The translations under genes were made by a program, and so were the position numbers. Of a DNA stretch of 10,263 nt, positions 1 to 6,409 are shown in pieces. The DNA is from Hyphomicrobiales bacterium. Its GTDB lineage: Bacteria > Pseudomonadota > Alphaproteobacteria > Rhizobiales > Beijerinckiaceae. Numbering within the stretch: position 1 is the first letter of the stretch; every line of letters starts with the position of its first letter. The notes under the pieces are model-generated. The model was given only the letters and a program-made list of their open reading frames with translations, was not told where the DNA came from and did not search any database. The stretch covers positions 1 through 10,263 of the forward strand of contig CANCAR010000095.1 of the NCBI GenBank assembly GCA_947374125.1. The letters are read 5' to 3'.

Positions 1-202
1 CATGCGAGGCAAGTCTATTCGCTGCCGCTGGCCCTAAAGCCTGCCGGGGCGCTCGAATAAGATCCGTGTGTACGATGCCAGCCGCATCCAGCATCAACAG
101 GCGCGCATCGCGCTGAGCTGTCTCGATCCCAATGTCACGAAATACACTACCCAGATGCTTAAGCGCTTCGATGCGCGTCATTTCTTCCGTAATCTTGCTC
201 AT
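1..202 (-). CDS. prmC: PrmC (HemK), release factor glutamine methyltransferase, N-terminal part
   Basis: This gene runs off the left edge; 67 codons are visible. The translation starts MSKITEEMTRIEALKHL and continues with a helical stretch containing RDARLLMLDAAGI and then DLIRAP. That matches the N-terminal helical, release-factor-binding domain of PrmC. The SAM-binding core and the NPPY motif would lie outside the window. PrmC N5-methylates the glutamine of the GGQ motif in class I release factors, using SAM, in the cytoplasm. The ATG overlaps the stop codon of prfA as ATGA. A strong Shine-Dalgarno (GGAGGA, six-base spacer) lies inside the last prfA codons, which fixes the start and implies translational coupling. 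Enzyme and substrate are therefore made together. The identification rests on the N-terminal domain and the neighbour, because no catalytic motif can be seen. Confidence 0.88.
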   Translation of the reverse strand, partial: MSKITEEMTRIEALKHLGSVFRDIGIETAQRDARLLMLDAAGIVHTDLIRAPRQALGPAAANRLASH

Positions 203-1278
203 GTGCGGTCCTCCGCTCCCAGCAATTCGGCCTGATGTTCCGCGATCAACGGATCGATCACATCATCGAGCGCGGTACCTGTCACAATTTCGGGCAATTT
301 GTAGAGGGTTAGATTGATCCGATGATCGGTTAAACGACCCTGCGGAAAATTATACGTCCGTATGCGCTCGGATCGGTCGCCGGAGCCCACTTGTCCGCGC
401 CTGTTTTCAGCCTCTGCATCGGCTTGCTTGCGCCTCTGCATGTCAAAGAGCCTCGTCCGCAAAACATCCATCGCTTTGGCACGGTTGCGATGCTGCGAGC
501 GCTCGTCCTGCATCATGACGACAATACCGGATGGCGTATGCGTCATCCGGATCGCGCTTTCGGTTTTGTTCACGTGCTGGCCGCCTGCGCCTTGGGCGCG
601 CATGGTCTCAATTACCAGATCCTTGTCATCAATGGTTAGATCCAGCGGTTCGGCGATGGGGAGCACGGCGACCGTGGCCGCCGAGGTATGAATCCGGCCT
701 TGCGTCTCGGTATCCGGCACACGCTGAACGCGATGAACGCCACTTTCAAACTTTAACCGTCCAAAAACGCCGATACCGCGCAATTCAGCGATAATTTCCT
801 TAAAGCCACCCATGGTCCCTTCTGAGGCCGATAAAACTTCAACTGTCCAGCGGCGGGACTCGGCATAGCGTTGATACATGCGGAACAAATCGCCTGCGAA
901 CAACGCCGCCTCATCGCCCCCTGTGCCCGCACGCACTTCCAAAATCGCGCCGCGCTCATCGGCAGCATCCTTTGGCAGCAACATCAAGCGAAGCTCCCGC
1001 TCGGCAGCGCTTTGGCGGGCTAAGGCGTCACGGCGCTCTTCATCCGCCAATCCACGCATTTCCGCATCAATTGTGGGATCGGCGATGAGTTCGGTAAGGT
1101 CTGCAATGTCTTTTTCAATCGTCCGGACGGTTAGAATAGCAGCGACCACCGGATCGAGATCGGATAATTCGCGGGATAAAGCGACAAAGGATTCCGCGTC
1201 CGGCCCGCTGTTGAGCCGGTCGGATACCATGGCATGTCGCGCCAGAATCGCATCGAGTTTACGTGAATCGAATGTCAT
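199..1278 (-). CDS. prfA: Peptide chain release factor 1 (RF1)
   Basis: RF1 recognises UAA and UAG in the ribosomal A site and triggers hydrolysis of peptidyl-tRNA. The protein has 359 residues, the usual length. The GGQ catalytic motif is at residues 232-234 (context GAGGQHVNKTES). The stop-codon-reading P-x-T tripeptide is PDT at 188-190, inside HRVQRVPDTETQGRIHTSA, which marks RF1 rather than RF2 (SPF). The conserved RAGTGGDEAALFAGDLFRMY block is at about 116-135. An in-frame TGA lies three codons upstream of the ATG, so this is the only reasonable start, although no clear Shine-Dalgarno precedes it. It follows ptsP by 66 bp on the same strand and overlaps prmC by 4 bp. The gap to ptsP holds no terminator, so read-through from ptsP is likely. 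Confidence 0.98.
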   Translation of the reverse strand: MTFDSRKLDAILARHAMVSDRLNSGPDAESFVALSRELSDLDPVVAAILTVRTIEKDIADLTELIADPTIDAEMRGLADEERRDALARQSAAERELRLMLLPKDAADERGAILEVRAGTGGDEAALFAGDLFRMYQRYAESRRWTVEVLSASEGTMGGFKEIIAELRGIGVFGRLKFESGVHRVQRVPDTETQGRIHTSAATVAVLPIAEPLDLTIDDKDLVIETMRAQGAGGQHVNKTESAIRMTHTPSGIVVMMQDERSQHRNRAKAMDVLRTRLFDMQRRKQADAEAENRRGQVGSGDRSERIRTYNFPQGRLTDHRINLTLYKLPEIVTGTALDDVIDPLIAEHQAELLGAEDRT

Positions 1279-1344
1279 GAAGCGTCAGATAGATCAGGTG
1301 AGAGCGGAAAGCGAGCACGGAAGAGCGACTATAAAATAGCCTCG

Positions 1345-3612
1345 CTAAACCGGGACGCCATGTTTTCGCGCGAAAGCCACGATCTCTGGACGCAGGCTGG
1401 CCACACCGTTTGGTGATGCCAACAAGCCTTCCATATAGGTCTCGATCGCCGAGTCGTCTAATTCCAGAAGCATGGCTTTAACCGGTCCGATGGCGGCCGG
1501 CGACATCGACAGCGAGCGATAGCCTAGACCAATAAGCGTCATTGCTTCCAAAGGCGAACTTCCAAGTTCACCGCATAAAGTCACCGGAATTCCAGCCTTT
1601 TTCCCTGCCTGAGCAATCATGCGAAGGGCCCTGAGGCAGGATGGACTTAACGTGTCGAACCGGCTTGCCATCATCGGGTTTTCGCGGTCGGCAGCAAATA
1701 GGAACTGCATTAAATCATTTGAGCCTACGGACAGAAAATCGGCACGCGCCGCGATTTCGTCGATTTCGAACAGCAGCGAAGGCACTTCCACCATCACACC
1801 CAGCTTGATGCTGTCAGGCAAAGTGTAACCATGCTGCTGCAAATGGGTCATTTCACGCTCGACGAGCGCTTTAGCGCGGTCGAACTCGTCGACGGTGGCC
1901 ACCATCGGGAACATGACCCGCAGATGATGCCCGGTGGCAGCCTTCAACATCGCGCGGAGCTGAGCCCGGAGCAAACCCGGACGATCAAGCCCAATGCGGA
2001 TGGCACGCCAGCCCAGAGCTGGATTTTCTTCTTCCGCCGTACGCAAATATGGCAATATTTTATCGCCGCCGATATCCAGCGTCCGGAAGGTTACCGGCCT
2101 GCCGCGCGAGGCGTCAAAAACCGTTCGATAGAGCGTCATCTGCTCGCTGGCGGTTGGCATGCGTGCCGACACCATAAATTGCAGCTCGGTGCGGAACAGG
2201 CCGATACCTTGTGCGCCAGTTTCGTCCATATGCGGCAAATCGATCAAGAGTCCTGCATTGAGATGAAGCGCAATAGGGACACCATCCTTTGTTTGGGACG
2301 GGACATCACGCAACTTGCGGTACTGTTCCTGCCGTCTGGCCCTAAGCCGTGCCTTTTCTTTGAATGCATCTTCGACATCGCTTTGCGGACGAACATGGAC
2401 CTGACCTGTCCCGCCATCAACAATGATCGCGTCGCCTGTTTCGACCGAGCCCGTAATGTTTTCAATCGTTCCAACGGCCGGAATGCCCAAAGCGCGAGCA
2501 ACAATAGCGATATGGCTCGTCGGTCCGCCTTCTTCCAGCACAAGGCCGCGCAGCTTCGAGCGGTCATAATCCAGTAAGGCGGCCGGTCCCATAGACCGTG
2601 CGATTAAAATAGCGTTGTCGGGCAGCTGAACGCGTCCGTCGATCATGTCACGTCCGAGCAACCGGTGAAGCAATCGGTTTGCTAGCTCATCAAGGTCATG
2701 CAACCTTTCGCGCAGATAGGGGTCCGTCTGGCGCAACATCCGTGCGCGGTTGTCCGATTGCACGCGCTCGACGGCAGCTTCAGCGGTTAGGCCGGTTTGC
2801 ACGGCTTCGCGTAACCGCCTTGTCCAGCCGGGATCGTTCGCGAACATGCGATAGGTTTCAAGTACTTCCCGATGTTCGCCGCCATGTGCGACATCGCCCC
2901 GGTCCACCAGCCGATCAATCGAAGAGCGCAGATCGGCGATGGCCGCATCAAGCCTTTTCTGTTCTACATCGGGATCGTCCGCGATCAGGTTTGACACGAC
3001 AACGCGGGGCTCATGCAGCACCGCGTAGCCAAGCCCGACACCATCGGCCAGAGACTGGCCGGTCAGCATCATCGGTCGACGCAGCGCAATGCCTGATCCT
3101 GAGCCAGCGAGTGCCTGCAATTCGCCGGATGCGACGATCTCGGCCAACACCATGGCTGTGGTTTGCAGCGCTTCGACTTCTTCCTCGATATAGACGCGGT
3201 GCGCGCGGTTCTGCACCACAAGCACGCCCAGCGTATTGCCCGAACGGAGCACGGGCACGCCGAGGAAGGATTGGTAAATTTCTTCGCCCGTTTCAGGCCG
3301 ATAGGAGAAGGCTGGATGTGATTGAGCGTTTGAAAGGTTCAAAGGCTCGGCTTGGCTTGCGATCAAGCCAACCAGACCTTCGCCAGCATTCATCGTGGTG
3401 ATGTGGACGGCTTCGCGTTTCAAACCCTCGGTGGCAAAGAGTTCGAGCGTGTTGTCGGCCCGCATGACGTAAAACGAGCACACTTCGGCGACCATGTTCG
3501 CCGCAATCACCATCACGATTTTATCAAGGCGCGCCTGTGCGCTTACGGGCTCCGCCATAACCTCGCGAAGACGGCGCAACAGCACTCTGGGCCCACCAAG
3601 CGATGACCGCAT
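1345..3612 (-). CDS. ptsP: PtsP, phosphoenolpyruvate-protein phosphotransferase of the nitrogen PTS (EI-Ntr) with N-terminal GAF domain
   Basis: EI-Ntr takes phosphate from phosphoenolpyruvate and passes it to NPr and then EIIA-Ntr, a regulatory chain that reports nitrogen and potassium status and moves no sugar. The protein has 755 residues. A GAF domain spans roughly 20-160; in characterised EI-Ntr proteins it senses glutamine. The PEP-utiliser N-domain follows from about 190. The mobile phosphohistidine is His367 in GGPTSHIAIVARALGIPAVG. The TIM-barrel PEP-binding domain follows, with GIGLFRTELQFM at 469-480 (Arg474), FRTLDIGGDK at 509-518, LSVGSNDLMQF at 627-637 and the catalytic Cys680 in TLCGELGSSP. 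All key residues are present. AGGA lies 11 nt before the start, directly after a GC-rich hairpin. Genes for NPr and EIIA-Ntr are not in the window. lysC is 168 bp upstream and prfA 66 bp downstream. Confidence 0.96.
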   Translation of the reverse strand: MRSSLGGPRVLLRRLREVMAEPVSAQARLDKIVMVIAANMVAEVCSFYVMRADNTLELFATEGLKREAVHITTMNAGEGLVGLIASQAEPLNLSNAQSHPAFSYRPETGEEIYQSFLGVPVLRSGNTLGVLVVQNRAHRVYIEEEVEALQTTAMVLAEIVASGELQALAGSGSGIALRRPMMLTGQSLADGVGLGYAVLHEPRVVVSNLIADDPDVEQKRLDAAIADLRSSIDRLVDRGDVAHGGEHREVLETYRMFANDPGWTRRLREAVQTGLTAEAAVERVQSDNRARMLRQTDPYLRERLHDLDELANRLLHRLLGRDMIDGRVQLPDNAILIARSMGPAALLDYDRSKLRGLVLEEGGPTSHIAIVARALGIPAVGTIENITGSVETGDAIIVDGGTGQVHVRPQSDVEDAFKEKARLRARRQEQYRKLRDVPSQTKDGVPIALHLNAGLLIDLPHMDETGAQGIGLFRTELQFMVSARMPTASEQMTLYRTVFDASRGRPVTFRTLDIGGDKILPYLRTAEEENPALGWRAIRIGLDRPGLLRAQLRAMLKAATGHHLRVMFPMVATVDEFDRAKALVEREMTHLQQHGYTLPDSIKLGVMVEVPSLLFEIDEIAARADFLSVGSNDLMQFLFAADRENPMMASRFDTLSPSCLRALRMIAQAGKKAGIPVTLCGELGSSPLEAMTLIGLGYRSLSMSPAAIGPVKAMLLELDDSAIETYMEGLLASPNGVASLRPEIVAFARKHGVPV

Positions 3613-3630
3613 AACCCTCTTTTTCCTAAA

Positions 3631-3648
3631 CTGCCGCTAGAGCGGCAG
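3631..3648 (-). promoter_or_regulatory. GC-rich hairpin in the ptsP leader / lysC-ptsP intergenic region
   Basis: The 18-base sequence CTGCCGCTAGAGCGGCAG on the plus strand forms a perfect 7-bp GC-rich stem with a 4-base loop. On the minus strand it sits between lysC and ptsP, and its base is 18 nt before the ptsP ATG. It is followed only by TTTAGG and then the purine-rich ribosome-binding region. The T-tract is too short for a convincing intrinsic terminator. The hairpin could act as a weak terminator or attenuator after lysC, or as an RNA structure next to the ptsP ribosome-binding site. The structure is certain from the sequence; its function is inferred. Confidence 0.5.
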
Positions 3649-3695
3649 GGCATTTCCACCAAAACGAGCTCACTTTCCGGAGCCCTTGGTGATAT

Positions 3696-3724
3696 GTTTT
3701 ACAGATTCTTGACGACAAATGCAA
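3696..3724 (-). promoter_or_regulatory. Candidate promoter for ptsP
   Basis: On the minus strand TTGCAT (3724-3719) is followed after 17 bases by TAAAAC (3701-3696), giving 4 of 6 matches to the TATAAT -10 consensus and a weaker -35. Transcription would start near 3689, with a leader of about 77 nt that includes the 3631-3648 hairpin. It is the best sigma-70-like pair I found between lysC and ptsP, but the match is only moderate. Confidence 0.28.
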
Positions 3725-3763
3725 AGGCCGGGCCATTGCGAATTGACGCTCTAGAATGATCCG

Positions 3764-3796
3764 GAATTTCGAAAAATTCGCTATGCTTGATCAAGC
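3764..3796 (-). other. Inverted repeats at the 3' end of lysC
   Basis: Two short dyads flank the lysC stop codon. GCTTGATCAAGC (3785-3796) is a perfect 12-bp palindrome made by the last lysC codons. The 3764-3779 segment forms a stem of GAATTT with AAATTC around a four-base loop that reads TTCG on the minus strand, directly after the stop. The second stem is AT-rich and has no following T-run, so it is at best a weak 3'-end or processing structure. The inverted repeats themselves are directly visible. Confidence 0.3.
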
Positions 3797-5034
3797 CCAT
3801 ACAGCGAATGAAGGGTTCGAACGGCCAACTCCGTATACGCGCTATCGATCAAAACTGAGAATTTAATCTCGGAGGTTGTAATGGCGCGAATATTGATGCC
3901 CTTCTCAGCGAGCGCTTTAAAGGCGCGGGCGGCAACGCCAGCGTGGCTGCGCATCCCGACGCCAATTGCTGAAACTTTCACCACATCATTTGCGCCTTGA
4001 AGCGTTGCATAGCCAATGGTGCTCCGAAGATCCTCGAGGATCGTCTTTGCCCGCTCGAAATCAGCAGTAGGAACCGTAAACGTGATGTCCGTCGTCGTTG
4101 TATCGTCGGACACAACTTGGATGATCATGTCGACATTAATATTCGCGTCCGCCAAAGGCACGAAAATCGCTGCGGCTATTCCGGGCTTATCGGCAACACG
4201 GCGAAGGGTAATTTGTGCCTCGTCTTTCGAATAGGCGATGCCGGTAATGATCTGCTGTTCCATAATGTCTTCCTCGCCACAGATGAGGGTTCCAGGCTTT
4301 GGGTCCGCGGGATCGTCGAAAGACGAGCGAACATAAGTGGGTACTCGATGCGTCATAGCCAGTTCGACAGACCGGACTTGAAGTACTTTGGCCCCCATGG
4401 AGGCCATTTCAAGCATTTCTTCAAAAGCCACTTTCTCAAGCCGCTTTGCCTTCGGCACAATCCGGGGATCGGTTGTGTAGACGCCGTCGACATCGGTGTA
4501 GATATCGCAGCGCTCGGCACCGATGCCTGCTGCAACCGCCACGGCGCTGGTGTCAGAACCACCCCGCCCAAGTGTTGTTAAACGTCCGCTTTGCTCGTCG
4601 ATGCCTTGGAAACCCGCAATGACAGCGACCTCGCCTTTTGTCGTAAATCCATCCATTAGACCGGAACCGTCAATTCCAATGATGCGGGCCGAACCATGCG
4701 CGCCATCCGTCCGGATCGGGATTTGCCAGCCCTGCCAGGAGCGCGCCGCGATACCGATCTGTTGCAAGGCAATTGCCAAAAGCCCGGAAGTTACCTGTTC
4801 GCCGGACGCAACAACCGCATCATATTCGCGCATGTCATAGAGGGGGGAGGCATCCTTGCACCAAGCAACCAATTCATTGGTCTTGCCCGACATGGCGGAA
4901 ACCACAACGGCAACGTGATATCCTGCCTCAACCTCACGCTTTACGTGCTGCGCGACGTTGCGGATCCGGTCGAGATTGGCGACAGAGGTGCCGCCAAATT
5001 TCATAACCAAACTTCGTTTCGCGGGTGTTATCAT
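3781..5034 (-). CDS. lysC: Aspartate kinase (aspartokinase) with two C-terminal ACT domains
   Basis: This enzyme phosphorylates L-aspartate with ATP, the first step towards lysine (and diaminopimelate), threonine, methionine and isoleucine. The protein has 417 residues, typical of the monofunctional lysine-sensitive class. The kinase domain shows VMKFGGTSVAN at 10-20, VVVSAMSGKTNEL at 43-55, ASGEQVTSGLLA at 76-87, and the TTLGRGGSDTSAVAVAAG nucleotide/aspartate motif at 153-170. The DVDGVYTTDPR motif is at 181-191. Two ACT domains follow from about 262 (DKPGIAAAIFVPLADANINVD) and 352, as expected for allosteric control by lysine and threonine. An in-frame TGA two codons upstream fixes the 5' limit. 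The ATG has no strong Shine-Dalgarno, and Met11 is a less likely alternative start. No homoserine dehydrogenase is fused. Confidence 0.97.
   Translation of the reverse strand: MITPAKRSLVMKFGGTSVANLDRIRNVAQHVKREVEAGYHVAVVVSAMSGKTNELVAWCKDASPLYDMREYDAVVASGEQVTSGLLAIALQQIGIAARSWQGWQIPIRTDGAHGSARIIGIDGSGLMDGFTTKGEVAVIAGFQGIDEQSGRLTTLGRGGSDTSAVAVAAGIGAERCDIYTDVDGVYTTDPRIVPKAKRLEKVAFEEMLEMASMGAKVLQVRSVELAMTHRVPTYVRSSFDDPADPKPGTLICGEEDIMEQQIITGIAYSKDEAQITLRRVADKPGIAAAIFVPLADANINVDMIIQVVSDDTTTTDITFTVPTADFERAKTILEDLRSTIGYATLQGANDVVKVSAIGVGMRSHAGVAARAFKALAEKGINIRAITTSEIKFSVLIDSAYTELAVRTLHSLYGLDQA
4261..4278 (-). promoter_or_regulatory. Internal ribosome-binding site and start codon within lysC (possible beta-subunit start)
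   Basis: On the minus strand GGCGAGGA (4278-4271) is followed by seven bases and an in-frame ATG (4263-4261), which is codon 258 of lysC. The product would begin MEQQIITGIAYSKDEAQITL and have 160 residues made of both ACT domains. Corynebacterium and Bacillus class II aspartokinases use an internal start at the homologous position, just before the ACT region, to make a regulatory beta subunit for an alpha2beta2 enzyme. The internal Shine-Dalgarno is better than the one before the full-length start. Whether it is used here is inference. Confidence 0.5.
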
Positions 5035-5111
5035 CGGCGATCAGGACATTTCATCTGGGGAAGCAAATGCGGCCTTGCGTCACAGGGCTTCCAGGGTGAA
5101 AAAGGCGCACA

Positions 5112-5140
5112 TCCATGACGGCGCAACCTGGCGCTGTCAA
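5112..5140 (-). promoter_or_regulatory. Candidate lysC promoter overlapped by a 24-bp dyad
   Basis: On the minus strand a perfect -35 hexamer, TTGACA (5140-5135), is followed after 17 bases by CATGGA (5117-5112), a poor -10. Transcription would start about 70 nt before the lysC ATG. The same stretch is an imperfect inverted repeat: TGACGGCGC (5116-5124), a six-base spacer, then GCGCTGTCA (5131-5139), with one mismatch per arm pair. This dyad could be an operator, or an RNA hairpin (with a G-U pair) in any plus-strand ubiG leader that includes it. The dyad is clear; the promoter call is tentative. Confidence 0.4.
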
Positions 5141-5150
5141 CAGGAACGGG

Positions 5151-5164
5151 CACGATTTTTCGTG
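5151..5164 (+). promoter_or_regulatory. Short hairpin upstream of ubiG
   Basis: CACGATTTTTCGTG forms a perfect 5-bp stem with a TTTT loop, 23 nt before the ubiG start codon and 12 nt after the larger 5116-5139 dyad. It lies just 5' of the ubiG Shine-Dalgarno (GGGAG, 5176-5180). It may be a leader structure or a second half of an operator region. No good sigma-70 hexamer pair for ubiG could be identified in the 153-bp divergent gap. Confidence 0.3.
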
Positions 5165-5187
5165 ATCATGACGACGGGAGCATCAGC

Positions 5188-5931
5188 ATGAACGATACCT
5201 ATCAGGGAACAGTTGATCGGGATGAGGTCGCCCGCTTCGAGCGGATTGCGAAAACCTGGTGGGATGCTGCGGGTCCGATGGGTGTGTTGCACAAGTTTAA
5301 TCCGGTTCGGCTTCAGGTGATTCGTGACGAGGCCTCGGCGCATTTCAATCGAATGATGGATCACGGTCGCCCGCTCGATGGCCTTACCATTCTTGATATT
5401 GGTTGCGGCGGCGGATTGCTTTGCGAACCTTTGACAAGACTTGGAGCGAAAGTAACAGGCATTGATCCCGCGCCCACCAATGTCGAAGTCGCCAAACTCC
5501 ATGCAAGCCAATCGGGCCTCGATATCGATTATCGCCAAACTACCGTCGAGGCGCTGGTTGCCGCAGGCGAGCGGTTTGATATCGTTCTGTCGATGGAAGT
5601 GGTGGAGCACGTCGCCGATGTTCAGGCCTTTGTCGCGGCCTGCACGGCGGCGGTGAAGCCGGGCGGGCAATTGTTTATGGCAACGCTCAACCGCACCCTG
5701 AAGGCCTTTGCGCTTGCGATTGTAGGGGCCGAATTTGTGCTGGGCTGGCTGCCAAAAGGCACGCATCAATGGGATAAATTCGTGACACCGCGCGAATTGG
5801 AGACCGAAATCGGCAAAGGGGGCATGGACATCACCTATCGCTCGGGCGTGATCTTCAATCCTTTGAGGAATGTCTGGAAACTTTCGCGGGACATGGACGT
5901 CAATTATATGTTGGCGGCCCGCAAACCGTGA
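5188..5931 (+). CDS. ubiG: UbiG, ubiquinone biosynthesis O-methyltransferase
   Basis: UbiG carries out both SAM-dependent O-methylations of ubiquinone synthesis, on polyprenyl catechol intermediates and on demethylubiquinol, at the inner membrane. The protein has 247 residues, normal for the family. The N-terminal FERIAKTWWDAAGPMGVLHKFNPVR stretch (17-41) carries the WWD and LHxxNPVR family signature. Motif I is LDIGCGGGLLCEPLTRLGAKVTGIDPA at 69-95. Post-I and motif II are RFDIVLSMEVVEHVADV at 129-145, with KPGGQLFMATLNRT at 157-170. The C-terminal part with LPKGTHQWDKFVTPREL (188-204) is also UbiG-like. GGGAG seven bases before the ATG supports the start. It diverges from lysC and converges on the DUF1178 gene with 7 bp between stop codons. 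A minor alternative is another UbiG-like quinone methyltransferase. Confidence 0.96.
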   Translation: MNDTYQGTVDRDEVARFERIAKTWWDAAGPMGVLHKFNPVRLQVIRDEASAHFNRMMDHGRPLDGLTILDIGCGGGLLCEPLTRLGAKVTGIDPAPTNVEVAKLHASQSGLDIDYRQTTVEALVAAGERFDIVLSMEVVEHVADVQAFVAACTAAVKPGGQLFMATLNRTLKAFALAIVGAEFVLGWLPKGTHQWDKFVTPRELETEIGKGGMDITYRSGVIFNPLRNVWKLSRDMDVNYMLAARKP

Positions 5932-5938
5932 TGGGGAC

Positions 5939-6409
5939 CTAATTATGGTCACGTCCGGGGGGCAAAGGTAGGATGGAAATGCCATCCTCAACCAGTTCGT
6001 AGGCTTCTTCTAGCGAGGTTCGGCCATAAATCTGGCGGCTTTCTTTTTCGCCATAATGCATCCGGCGGGCTTCCTCGGCGAAATTCTCCCCCACATCGTC
6101 AGCGTCTTTAATCATTTCTTGCCTGAGTTCGGCGAGACGCTCGCGTAATTCTCTCTCTTCCGACGACAGGATTTCTTGGCTCGAATCCATACTGATCCAG
6201 TCCTGATCACGAGCAGCATGGGGGGTGAGCGGGACCATTCGATCCGTCCGCGCTACCGCAGGCGCCATGATGGCACGATCGACCTTTGCCGAACCACAGA
6301 AGGGGCATTCGACAAGTCCACGCTTTTTCTGCGCGTCGAATGCGTCGCCCGACTGAAACCAGCCTTCAAAGCCGTGCTCCGCCTCGCATTGCAATTGATA
6401 TTTGATCAC
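5939..6409 (-). CDS. DUF1178 family protein
   Basis: The protein has 156 residues and belongs to the DUF1178 family, which has no established function. The N-terminus, MIKYQLQCEAEHGFEGWFQS, is characteristic. It is followed by GLVECPFCGS (31-40), so Cys8, Cys35 and Cys38 with His12 could form a small zinc site. APAVAR at 49-54 is also typical. The middle and C-terminal parts are charged, with a helical, possibly coiled-coil stretch at about 80-117 (SSEERELRERLAELRQEM). The start is GTG and overlaps the stop codon of the upstream nitrilase gene as GTGA, with AGGGG 10 nt before it. Translation is therefore probably coupled. It is the last gene of the comF-grxC-nit block and converges on ubiG. 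Confidence 0.9.
   Translation of the reverse strand: MIKYQLQCEAEHGFEGWFQSGDAFDAQKKRGLVECPFCGSAKVDRAIMAPAVARTDRMVPLTPHAARDQDWISMDSSQEILSSEERELRERLAELRQEMIKDADDVGENFAEEARRMHYGEKESRQIYGRTSLEEAYELVEDGISILPLPPGRDHN

Noticed and set aside
1279..1344. A small CTAT-AAA-ATAG dyad in the ptsP-prfA gap
   Set aside because: A four-base A-T stem is expected by chance, and nothing else in the gap suggests a promoter or terminator.
1831..3401. Long plus-strand open frames (1831-2577 and 2679-3401) opposite ptsP
   Set aside because: ptsP has intact motifs along its full length here. The opposite frames are Arg-, Ser- and His-rich with no family pattern, typical of antisense shadows.
5927..5952. Inverted repeats (CGTGA/TCACG, GACC/GGTC) at the ubiG-DUF1178 convergent junction as a terminator
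   Set aside because: The arms compete for the same bases and leave a bulged, short stem without a T-tract.
5137..5991. A 284-codon minus-strand open frame opposite ubiG, running into the divergent gap
   Set aside because: It is antisense to a clear ubiG in a high-GC region, reads as low-complexity basic sequence with no recognisable domain, and its end overlaps the DUF1178 gene. A shadow frame is the simpler explanation.
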